Assembly: GCA_016719105.1 (NCBI GenBank)
Contig: JADKAQ010000004.1
Span: 434,001 to 498,000 of the forward strand
Direction: 5' to 3'
Length of the DNA stretch: 64,000 bases
Source of the DNA: Gemmatimonadota bacterium
Lineage (GTDB): Bacteria; Gemmatimonadota; Gemmatimonadetes; Gemmatimonadales; Gemmatimonadaceae
Below, piece after piece: positions 25,035 through 31,623 of the stretch; the stretch's first letter is position 1; every line of letters begins with the position of its first letter. The position numbers and the translations under genes are program-made. The notes beneath the pieces are model-generated. The model was given only the letters and a program-made list of their open reading frames with translations, did no database searches and was not told the DNA's origin.

Positions 25035-26294
25035 ATGCCCGCGACGTTTACCCCTCTCACGAACGACGTGCTGGACGGTGTACGCCGGGGAGACGAGAAG
25101 ACACTCGAACGTCTCTTCCGGAGTCACTTCGATGCACTCGTCGAGGAAGCGAAAGCACACCTCGATGATGCCACCCTTGCCCCGCGCGTCGTGGAAACGG
25201 CGGTCCTGCGGGCGTGGGAGAAGCACGAGTCGTTCGAGACGACCGCGTCGCTGGAGGAGTTCCTGCACCATGCGGTTCACGAAGGGGCCATTCGCGAGAA
25301 GTCGCGGCGCGCGGCGTTGCATCGGTTCGAGTCGCACGAGGGGGTGCACGTCAATCGCGCCAACGGCCACGCCGCCGCGACGGTCGACGAGGCCTGGCAG
25401 CACATCGCCAACACCCTGCATGCGCCGCCGCCCGATGCCGCCAGCATGGCGGCCAAGGCCGAGATGTCGCGCCACAACGCCGCGGAGCACATGGCGGCCG
25501 TCGGCAAGCGTCGGTCGCCGCTGATCACGCTGGCGTACCTGCTGGCCGCCGTCGCCGTCGTGGCCGGGCTCCTCTTCACGATCTTCCGGGAATCGCCCGA
25601 TGAGAAGGTGACGCGCTTCCTCAAGCATCCCGACTCGCAGGAGATCATGTCCAAGTTCGGACAGATCGGCTCGATGACGCTGGACGACGGGACCAAGGCG
25701 ACCATCGGTGCCGACTCCAAGCTCCTGATTCCTCCGGGCTTCAACAAGGAAGTGCGCGCCGTGCGGGTGACCGGCACCGCGTCGTTTGAGATCGCCAAGC
25801 AGGACCTCATGGCCTTCGAGGTGCGCGTCGGTGAGGCGTCGGTCGTGGCGACGGGGACCAAGTTCGCCGTCAACTACGACACGGCGACCCACGTCTCCCT
25901 CGTGCGGGTGGAGGAAGGTTCGGTCAACTTCCGCTTTGGCGAGGTGGTGAAGCCGGTCGCCGCCGGTCAGGCGATGATGGTGGATGCCAAGGGGGCCTTC
26001 AGCGAGGCCGACAAGAGCGCGCAGGATGAAGCGCTCGCCTGGACGAGCGGTCGCCTCGTGGTGGTCAATCGCACGCTGCGCCAGGCGCTCGAGCAGACTC
26101 GGCGCTGGTACGGCATCGCCCTCGTGCCGTCGGATCAGGCGCTGATGGAGCGCAAGGTCTCGATCGATGCCTCGCTGGACTCGTCGAAGGAGATGATTGC
26201 CGACCTCGAGGAATCCGGCAGCATGAAGTTTGGCTGGGACGACAAGACGATGATGCTCTACGACATCGGGCACGTCCCCGCCGCGAAGAAGTAG
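25035..26294 (+). CDS. Sigma-region-2-like / transmembrane / FecR-domain fusion protein
   Basis: A 419-residue protein joining two halves of a surface-signalling system. Residues 1-95 read like ECF sigma factor region 2: DVLDGVRRGDEKTLERLFRSHFDALVEEA, then VVETAVLRAWEKHESFETTASLEEFLHH. No region 4 helix-turn-helix follows. A transmembrane helix (ITLAYLLAAVAVVAGLLFTIF, about 162-182) leads to a periplasmic FecR domain (MTLDDGTKATIGADSKLLIPPGF, VRVTGTASFEIAK, FEVRVGEASVVATGTKFAVN, EEGSVNF). A C-terminal STN/DUF4974-like segment (LVVVNRTLRQALEQTRRWYGIALV) ends it. It may be a membrane-tethered regulator or anti-sigma factor with a sigma-mimicking head. GGAGG precedes the ATG and a terminator follows; no TonB receptor is adjacent. 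Confidence 0.8.
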   Translation: MPATFTPLTNDVLDGVRRGDEKTLERLFRSHFDALVEEAKAHLDDATLAPRVVETAVLRAWEKHESFETTASLEEFLHHAVHEGAIREKSRRAALHRFESHEGVHVNRANGHAAATVDEAWQHIANTLHAPPPDAASMAAKAEMSRHNAAEHMAAVGKRRSPLITLAYLLAAVAVVAGLLFTIFRESPDEKVTRFLKHPDSQEIMSKFGQIGSMTLDDGTKATIGADSKLLIPPGFNKEVRAVRVTGTASFEIAKQDLMAFEVRVGEASVVATGTKFAVNYDTATHVSLVRVEEGSVNFRFGEVVKPVAAGQAMMVDAKGAFSEADKSAQDEALAWTSGRLVVVNRTLRQALEQTRRWYGIALVPSDQALMERKVSIDASLDSSKEMIADLEESGSMKFGWDDKTMMLYDIGHVPAAKK

Positions 26295-26323
26295 CCCTCA
26301 CGCGGCCGCTCCTCCCTGGCCGC

Positions 26324-26360
26324 CGCCCGGCGGTGCCGATCCTGGCGCCGCCGGGCGTTT
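26324..26360 (+). terminator. Terminator after the FecR fusion gene
   Basis: A 10-bp G+C stem (CGCCCGGCGG / CCGCCGGGCG), extended inward by a few pairs, is followed by TTT. It lies 30 bases past the stop codon and before the convergent SDR gene. Confidence 0.65.
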
Positions 26361-26406
26361 GCGTTCGCCCCCTCCACCTGCTGCGAAAGACACGCGCCCC
26401 CGCCGG

Positions 26407-26470
26407 GCGGCCGTCACATGCAGCGGCCGTCGCGCGCAGCGGCCGCCGCGTTCAGCGGCCGTCGCGCTCC
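26407..26470. repeat. Four tandem 16-bp units at the end of the SDR gene
   Basis: Four consecutive 16-bp units begin with GCGGCCGTC or GCGGCCGCC and vary in the last seven bases. The fourth unit covers the final codons and stop of the SDR-DUF2867 gene. Copy-number changes here would alter only the C-terminal residues and the intergenic spacing. Confidence 0.7.
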
Positions 26471-27921
26471 GCGATCCCCCCGATCTGGCGGATCATGGCG
26501 CTGAAGATCCACGCGTGGAATGGCGACATGGCGTACCAGTACGCCCAGCCCAGGAGCCCCTTGGGCGCAAAGAGCGCCGACTGCGACAACAACGATCCGC
26601 CGGACTCGTGCGGCGTGACGGTGAACTCCAGCCACGCGCGCCCCGGGACCTTCATCTCGGCGCGCAAGCGCAGCAGCTGTTCGTCTTCCACCCGTTCCAC
26701 GCGCCAGAAATCGATGGCGTCGCCCGCGCGCACCTCGCTGGGGTGACGTCGCCCGCGCCGCATCCCGACGCCGCCCACCATGCGATCCAGGATGCCGCGC
26801 ACCTGCCAGGCCCAGTTCATCGACAGCCACCCGCGCTCGCCGCCTAACGACGTAAAGGCCCGGAACACGGCCGCCGGCGAGGCGCGGACGACGCGCTGCC
26901 GCCGCTCGATCTCCATCCCCTCACGCGTCGTCAGCAACACCGGCGCGGCGTCCCCCACCGATGTCGACAGGGCGTCGCTCCAGATCGTCTCCACCTTGCC
27001 CGCGTCGAGCCGTTCCAGCGCCAGCTTCACGGACTCCTCGTAGCTCAGCAGGCGCATGGCGGGGAAGATCCGGCGCGCCGCGTCGCTGTGCATCACCACC
27101 TCGTTGCGCAGCCCCTCGATCAACGCCTTGGCGATCTGGCTCGGGACCGGCGTGACCAGGTGCACCCACCCCGCCGAGTACCCCGGGGTGAGAAACGGTA
27201 CGGAGACGACCCGCCGCGACAGCCCGCGCACGCGCGCATAGCCCGTCATCATGTCGGCGTAGGTGAGGATGTCGGCCCCACCGATCTCGATTGTCTGGCC
27301 GATGCTCGCCGGCGTCGACAACGACGCGACGAGATACTCGAGCACGTTGCGGGTCGAGATGGGCTGCACGCGGGTGAAGACCCACCGCGGGCAGATGAGC
27401 ACCGGGACGCGCTCGGTGAGATAGCGGACGAGTTCGAACGACAGGCTCCCCGACCCGACGATCACCGCGGCGCGGAACTCCGTGACCGGGAGTCCGGCCT
27501 CGCGCAGGGCATCGCCCGTGTCCTGGCGTGAACGCAAGTGGACGGAGAGCTCCGCCGCGGGATCTCCCAGTCCGCCGAGGTAGATGATTCGCCTCCCGCC
27601 CGCGTCACGCAGGGCACGCGAGAAGTTGCGCGCCCCCTGCATGTCCTTCTCGTGGAACTCGTGCCCGCCCGCCATGCTGTGCACGAGGTAGAACGCGGTG
27701 TCCACGCCGGCGAGGGCGGAGGCGAGCGTCTCGGGGTGCAACACATCCCCGGCGACGACCTCGACCTCACGCCGCCACCGTCGCCCCTCGAGCCGCGACG
27801 GATCGCGCACCATGCAGCGCACGCGATACCCCGCCGCCAGCAATCGCGGCACCAGCCGTCCGCCGATGTAGCCGGTGGCGCCGGTGACGAGGACGAGTGG
27901 GGACGACGGGTCAGGAGCCAT
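26452..27921 (-). CDS. NAD(P)-binding SDR-type protein with C-terminal DUF2867 domain
   Basis: A 489-residue two-domain protein. The N-terminal 300 residues are an atypical short-chain dehydrogenase (NmrA-like): VLVTGATGYIGGRLVPRLLAAGYRVRCMVRDP, GDVLHPETLASALAGVDTAFYLVHSM, and IIYLGGLGD where a catalytic Tyr would be expected. The C-terminal part is DUF2867, of START/SRPBCC type: REGMEIERRQRVVRASPAAVFRAFTSLGG and WLEFTVTPHESGGSLLSQSALFAPKGLLGWAYWY. Family members are annotated only as predicted NADH-ubiquinone-oxidoreductase-like or epimerase proteins. The function is unknown, perhaps lipid- or quinone-related. It is monocistronic. Confidence 0.87.
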   Translation of the reverse strand: MAPDPSSPLVLVTGATGYIGGRLVPRLLAAGYRVRCMVRDPSRLEGRRWRREVEVVAGDVLHPETLASALAGVDTAFYLVHSMAGGHEFHEKDMQGARNFSRALRDAGGRRIIYLGGLGDPAAELSVHLRSRQDTGDALREAGLPVTEFRAAVIVGSGSLSFELVRYLTERVPVLICPRWVFTRVQPISTRNVLEYLVASLSTPASIGQTIEIGGADILTYADMMTGYARVRGLSRRVVSVPFLTPGYSAGWVHLVTPVPSQIAKALIEGLRNEVVMHSDAARRIFPAMRLLSYEESVKLALERLDAGKVETIWSDALSTSVGDAAPVLLTTREGMEIERRQRVVRASPAAVFRAFTSLGGERGWLSMNWAWQVRGILDRMVGGVGMRRGRRHPSEVRAGDAIDFWRVERVEDEQLLRLRAEMKVPGRAWLEFTVTPHESGGSLLSQSALFAPKGLLGWAYWYAMSPFHAWIFSAMIRQIGGIAERDGR

Positions 27922-27992
27922 TACTGCTCAACGCTCCATCCCCGTGCACGAGTTCACGCGTTTTCCCGTCGTCCCCGCGTCGGGCGCGCGCC

Positions 27993-29954
27993 CTACGCGC
28001 GATCGCGTCGCACCAGCACTTTCTTCCCCTTGATGGTGCTGTTGCGCAGGGCATCGACCACATCGTCGGCGATCTCCTCGGGGACCTCGACGATCGAGAA
28101 TCGGTCGGCGATCTGGATTGCACCGATCGCGCGCGCGTCGATCCCGGCTTCGTTGGCGATCGCCCCGACCAGGTCACCGGGACGCACCTTGGCGGTACGG
28201 CCGGCGCCGATGTACAGCCGCGCCACGTCCCAGGCCGGGCCTTGCGCACGGGGGCGTTTGTCCCGCAACGGGGCGAACGCGGGACGCTTCGACTCGCTCT
28301 CGGCGATCCCCTCCTCACGCCGCGGGGCGCGACGAGCGGGCACCTCGTCGGACACGGGGCGCGTCGCGCGCTCCGGTCGCTCAGTCGTGCGCGCACTGCG
28401 CGACGGACGCTCGGTGGTGCGTGCGCTGCGCGACGGACGCTCCTCGTCGCCAGCCGACCGGCGCGGCGGGCGCTCGCGCGTCGTCTCCTCTCGACGCTCG
28501 TAGCTCCCCTCGCGCTTGGCGCGATTGTCGGCGGTGCGCTCGCGGCGGGTGGGCGCGGTCGGGATTTCCTCTTCCTCGTCCGGCGTCCCCTCGCGCGACT
28601 CGATCTGCTTCACCGCGGCGGCGGCGATGTCCATGAGGTCGAACTCGTCGGCCAGCGCCTCCACGATCCCGCGGAAGGTGTCGAGCTCCCCTGCGAGGAT
28701 CGTCTCGCGCAGCGAGGCGCGCGTCAACTCGAGGCGTCGTGAGCGCAGGTCGGCCACCGTCGGGACCTGCGCGATTTCGATCTTCTGCTTCGTGAGGAAC
28801 TCGATGTTCCGCAGCAGGCGATGCTCGCGCGGCTCGGCCAGCGTGATGGCCACGCCCTCGCGCCCGGCGCGCCCCGTGCGCCCGATGCGATGCACGTACG
28901 ATTCCGACGCCGACGGCACGTCGTAGTTCACCACGTGCGAGACGTGCTGCACGTCGAGGCCGCGAGCTGCAACGTCGGTGGCGACGAGCAGGTCGGCCTT
29001 GTTGGCGCGGAACTTCTTCATCACGCGGTCGCGCTGGTCCTGCGAGAGCCCGCCGTGCAACGCCTCGGCGCGGTGCCCGCGCGCGTTGAGCGTTTCGGTG
29101 AGTTCGTCGACCTCGGTGCGGGTGCGGCAGAAGACGATGACCGACGTCGGGTGCTCGATGTCGAGCACGCGCGCCAGGGCCGCCATCTTGTGGGCGCGCG
29201 GCACGATGTAGGCGACCTGACGGACCTTGGCCGACTTGCCGGCGGCGACCGGCTCACGATCGATCTTGATCGTTTCCGGGTCGCGCAGGTGCTTGCCGGC
29301 GATCGCGGCGATACGCGGCGGGAGCGTGGCGGAGAAGAGCGCCGTCTGGCGCTCCTCGGGCGTGGCCTCGAGGATCGCTTCCAGGTCCTCGGCGAAGCCC
29401 ATGTCGAGCATCTCGTCGGCCTCGTCGAGGACGACGGTGCGCACCGAGTCGAGCTGCAGCGTTCCGCGGCGAATGTGGTCGAGCGCGCGCCCGGGGGTGG
29501 CGACGACCACGTCGACGCCACGCTTGAGCGCGCGGATCTGCGTCTCCATGGAGGCGCCGCCGTAGATGGGGAGGGCCACGACGTGCATGACCTTCCCGTA
29601 CCGGTGCACCGCCTCCGCCACCTGCATCGCCAGCTCACGCGTGGGGACGAGGATCAGGGCGGCGGTGCGCTGCCGCGCCGGGGCGTCGGGGGAGAGCCGG
29701 TGCAGGAGGGGGAGGGCAAAGGCAGCGGTCTTGCCGGTCCCCGTGGCGGCCTGCGCGAGCACGTCACCGCCGGCCAGCAGGGCGGGGATGGCAGCGCGCT
29801 GGATGGGGGTCGGCTCTTCGTAGCCGAGGGCCGTGAGCGCGGAGAGGATCCGCTCGTCGAGGCCGAGGTCGGAGAAGCCGCCAAGTGCGTTTATATCAGC
29901 CGAGTCGCCCGCGTCGGGGGGAGTCGGTGGAGTAGAATGGGAGCGTGGGGTCAT
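27993..29954 (-). CDS. DEAD-box RNA helicase, CsdA/DeaD type with DbpA-like RNA-binding domain
   Basis: A 653-residue ATP-dependent RNA helicase. All core motifs are visible: Q motif (GYEEPTPIQ), Walker A AATGTGKT (about residue 70), PTRELA, TPGR, DEAD, SAT, and HRIGRTGR. A low-complexity Arg/Glu-rich linker follows, including an exact repeat of RPSRSARTTE. The C-terminal DbpA/CsdA RNA-binding domain (VARLYIGAGRTAKVRPGDLVGAIANEAGI) ends the protein. It likely remodels rRNA or mRNA structure during ribosome assembly, often a cold-shock role. That fits its position divergent from a cold-shock protein and bS21. The start is the ATG giving MTPRSHSTP. Confidence 0.95.
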   Translation of the reverse strand: MTPRSHSTPPTPPDAGDSADINALGGFSDLGLDERILSALTALGYEEPTPIQRAAIPALLAGGDVLAQAATGTGKTAAFALPLLHRLSPDAPARQRTAALILVPTRELAMQVAEAVHRYGKVMHVVALPIYGGASMETQIRALKRGVDVVVATPGRALDHIRRGTLQLDSVRTVVLDEADEMLDMGFAEDLEAILEATPEERQTALFSATLPPRIAAIAGKHLRDPETIKIDREPVAAGKSAKVRQVAYIVPRAHKMAALARVLDIEHPTSVIVFCRTRTEVDELTETLNARGHRAEALHGGLSQDQRDRVMKKFRANKADLLVATDVAARGLDVQHVSHVVNYDVPSASESYVHRIGRTGRAGREGVAITLAEPREHRLLRNIEFLTKQKIEIAQVPTVADLRSRRLELTRASLRETILAGELDTFRGIVEALADEFDLMDIAAAAVKQIESREGTPDEEEEIPTAPTRRERTADNRAKREGSYERREETTRERPPRRSAGDEERPSRSARTTERPSRSARTTERPERATRPVSDEVPARRAPRREEGIAESESKRPAFAPLRDKRPRAQGPAWDVARLYIGAGRTAKVRPGDLVGAIANEAGIDARAIGAIQIADRFSIVEVPEEIADDVVDALRNSTIKGKKVLVRRDRA

Positions 29955-29981
29955 GACGGAAGGTAGTCGCAATCGGCGTTA

Positions 29982-30010
29982 TTGACAGATCGGGGTTCGT
30001 ATCGTACCTT
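29982..30010 (+). promoter_or_regulatory. Promoter for the cold-shock gene leader
   Basis: TTGACA (29982-29987), a perfect -35, is followed after 17 bases by TACCTT (30005-30010). Transcription from here would give a leader of about 215 bases before the cold-shock protein start, in keeping with the long leaders of csp genes. Confidence 0.55.
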
Positions 30011-30057
30011 CACCCTTCCGTTGTAACGCGATTTTGCGTGTAGTTTGTAAAGACCAT

Positions 30058-30086
30058 GGGACCTCGCTCTCGCGGTGGTCCCTTTT
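30058..30086 (+). terminator. Terminator-like hairpin inside the cold-shock gene leader
   Basis: GGGACC (30058-30063) pairs with GGTCCC (30077-30082), with an inner CGC/GCG pair around TCTC, and is directly followed by TTTT. It lies between the TTGACA promoter and the gene, so it could attenuate transcription or end a short RNA of about 70 bases. The surrounding leader is unusually A/T-rich for this window. Confidence 0.55.
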
Positions 30087-30232
30087 CAGTTTGGCGTATC
30101 CCCGGAATCGATGGCGTGTCCCTCGGTCCCGAGATGCGGCCCGTCGTGGGGGCGTAGGTCCACGAATCACCTGCGTGTCGGGACGTACGGCATCACCGGA
30201 CTCCGACCACAACAACACTTAGGAGTACGGCA

Positions 30233-30445
30233 ATGCGTATCACCGGCACCGTGAAGTGGTTCAATGACGCCAAGGGCTTTGGCTTCATCACCCCTGAGAA
30301 CGGGCAGAAGGACTGCTTCGTGCACCACTCCGCCATCCAGGGCAAGGGCTTCAAGTCCCTCGCCGAGGGTGAGCGCGTGGAGTTCGAGGTTGTGCAGGGC
30401 CAGAAGGGCCCCGCCGCCGAGAACGTCGTGAAGCTCGGCCGCTAG
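30233..30445 (+). CDS. Cold-shock domain protein (CspA family)
   Basis: A 70-residue single-stranded nucleic-acid-binding protein with the complete cold-shock OB fold. RNP1 is KGFGFI and RNP2 is VHHSAI, and the start TGTVKWFNDAKGFGFITPENG is typical. It acts as an RNA chaperone that melts structure in mRNA. TAGGAG is an excellent ribosome site. A long leader with an internal hairpin precedes it and a strong terminator follows. The divergent DEAD-box helicase and the downstream bS21 gene suggest a shared translation or cold-adaptation role. Confidence 0.97.
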   Translation: MRITGTVKWFNDAKGFGFITPENGQKDCFVHHSAIQGKGFKSLAEGERVEFEVVQGQKGPAAENVVKLGR

Positions 30446-30452
30446 CACGGCC

Positions 30453-30520
30453 CGGAGTCGCGGTTATACTGCGACTCCACGGCGACGGGTCGGCCTCGAG
30501 AGTAGGCCGACCCGTCGTTT
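30453..30520 (+). terminator. Double hairpin terminator after the cold-shock gene
   Basis: Two hairpins follow one another. The first is an 8-bp stem, GGAGTCGC/GCGACTCC, with loop GGTTATACT (30454-30478). The second is a perfect 14-bp stem (30483-30517) ending in TTTCG. The second is the likely terminator. The TATACT in the first loop could instead be a -10 for the bS21 gene, though no matching -35 was found. Confidence 0.75.
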
Positions 30521-30577
30521 CGCGAAAGACGACTCATCCGTCGCCGCAGCTGCGGCGTCCCCATCGAGTAATCCAAA

Positions 30578-30772
30578 ATGATTGAAGTCAAGCTCGACGA
30601 AGGCGATCGGTTGGAGTGGGCCCTCAAGGCTTTCAAGAAGAAAGTCCTGAAGTCCGGCATCCTGAAGGAGCTGCGCCGCAAGCGTCACTATGTGAAGCCC
30701 AGCGAAGCGCGTCAGCTCAAGTCGGCTGCGGCGCGTCGCCGCGCCCGGCAGAAGCCGCGTCCGTCCGAGTAA
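30578..30772 (+). CDS. rpsU: 30S ribosomal protein bS21
   Basis: A 64-residue, strongly basic protein with the bS21 sequence: IEVKLDEGDRLEWALKAFKKKVLKSGIL, then LRRKRHYVKPSEARQLKSAAARRRARQK. It binds the 3' end region of 16S rRNA in the small subunit and helps mRNA selection. The Arg/Lys-rich C-terminal extension is family-like. It is preceded by the cold-shock gene terminator and followed by its own, so it seems to be a single-gene unit. No strong ribosome site is seen upstream, as is common for bS21 genes in some phyla. Confidence 0.96.
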   Translation: MIEVKLDEGDRLEWALKAFKKKVLKSGILKELRRKRHYVKPSEARQLKSAAARRRARQKPRPSE

Positions 30773-30794
30773 ATCACGCGAGATTTGTCTTTCG

Positions 30795-30823
30795 CCCCCG
30801 GCCCCGATAGGGTCCGGGGGTTT
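30795..30823 (+). terminator. Terminator of rpsU
   Basis: A 7-bp stem CCCCCGG/CCGGGGG with extra inner pairs is followed by TTTCG, 22 bases after the stop codon. Confidence 0.75.
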
Positions 30824-30966
30824 CGCCGTTGCGGGGACCCCAAATACCCAGATTCCATCCGGTCCCGTCGCCACGGTGAACGCCGTCGACCTTCGAGAGA
30901 CGCCCGGGCGCCAACCACCCAGCAGGACTCGCCGCGCGAGGAGCGCCGGCACCCCGCGAACGCGCG

Positions 30967-31377
30967 CTATCGATCGATCGCCGCGCTCGAGTCGCTGAGC
31001 CGCAGGGCCGGGCGGTCCACCAACGTCGGGGCGTCGGCACCGTCACCCTCGATCTCCACGGAGACGTCGCGCGAGGCCTTCGGGCGGAGCGCCCGACGCG
31101 GGACCAGCTCTTCGCCGAGTTCGACCAGCACGCGCGTCGCCACCAGCGAAGCCAGCGGCTCCGGCACCCCCATCACTCGCACGTAGGTGTCGATGGCTCG
31201 GTCGAACGCCATGTCCTCGGACAGCGTGTCGATGAACATCAACGCGTTCCGCACGTGCGTCTCGATGATCGCCTCTTCGGCTCTCGCCTGCGCCAACCGC
31301 ATGCGCCGCTCCGCCCCCTCGTCCAGACGACGCGGGAAGAGCGACTCAGGGAAGATGCGACGCAGGAGGGAGGGCAT
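30967..31377 (-). CDS. Small conserved-looking protein of unknown function
   Basis: A 136-residue soluble protein without a recognised domain. After a basic, amphipathic start (MPSLLRRIFPESLFPRRL) comes a helical core, RLAQARAEEAIIETHVRNALMFIDTLSEDMAFDRAIDTYVRVMGV, then ATRVLVELGEELVPRR. There is no signal peptide and no Cys. It lies downstream of the acetyl-CoA synthetase gene on the same strand, but a 246-base gap filled by an inverted repeat array separates them. Confidence 0.65.
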   Translation of the reverse strand: MPSLLRRIFPESLFPRRLDEGAERRMRLAQARAEEAIIETHVRNALMFIDTLSEDMAFDRAIDTYVRVMGVPEPLASLVATRVLVELGEELVPRRALRPKASRDVSVEIEGDGADAPTLVDRPALRLSDSSAAIDR

Positions 31378-31383
31378 GGAGGG

Positions 31384-31617
31384 ACGGGAGACGGGAGACG
31401 GAAGACGCGAGTCCGGAAGCGAACTCGTCGTCGGTCGTGCGCGTCATCTTGTCACGTCACAACGATAACGTCTGTGCGCTGGGTCCCGCAGCAGGCGAGC
31501 GCGCGTCTCACGCCGGGCGAATGCCCGCTCGGCGCCATCGCGCCAAGCAGCACCAGCCGCCCCCTGCCAGAACGCACACCGTACCCGCAGGGCACACTCC
31601 CGTCTCCCGTCTCCCGT
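31384..31617. repeat. Inverted pair of 7-bp minisatellites around a 185-base spacer
   Basis: ACGGGAG occurs twice, followed by ACGGAAG and ACGCGAG, at 31384-31411. Three exact complements (CTCCCGT) lie at 31597-31617. The arms can pair across the spacer. The layout (purine-rich array left, complementary array right, in an intergenic gap) mirrors the 8-bp array near 16.3 kb, although the unit length differs. The spacer codes for nothing I recognise. Confidence 0.7.
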
Positions 31618-31623
31618 CCGCAG

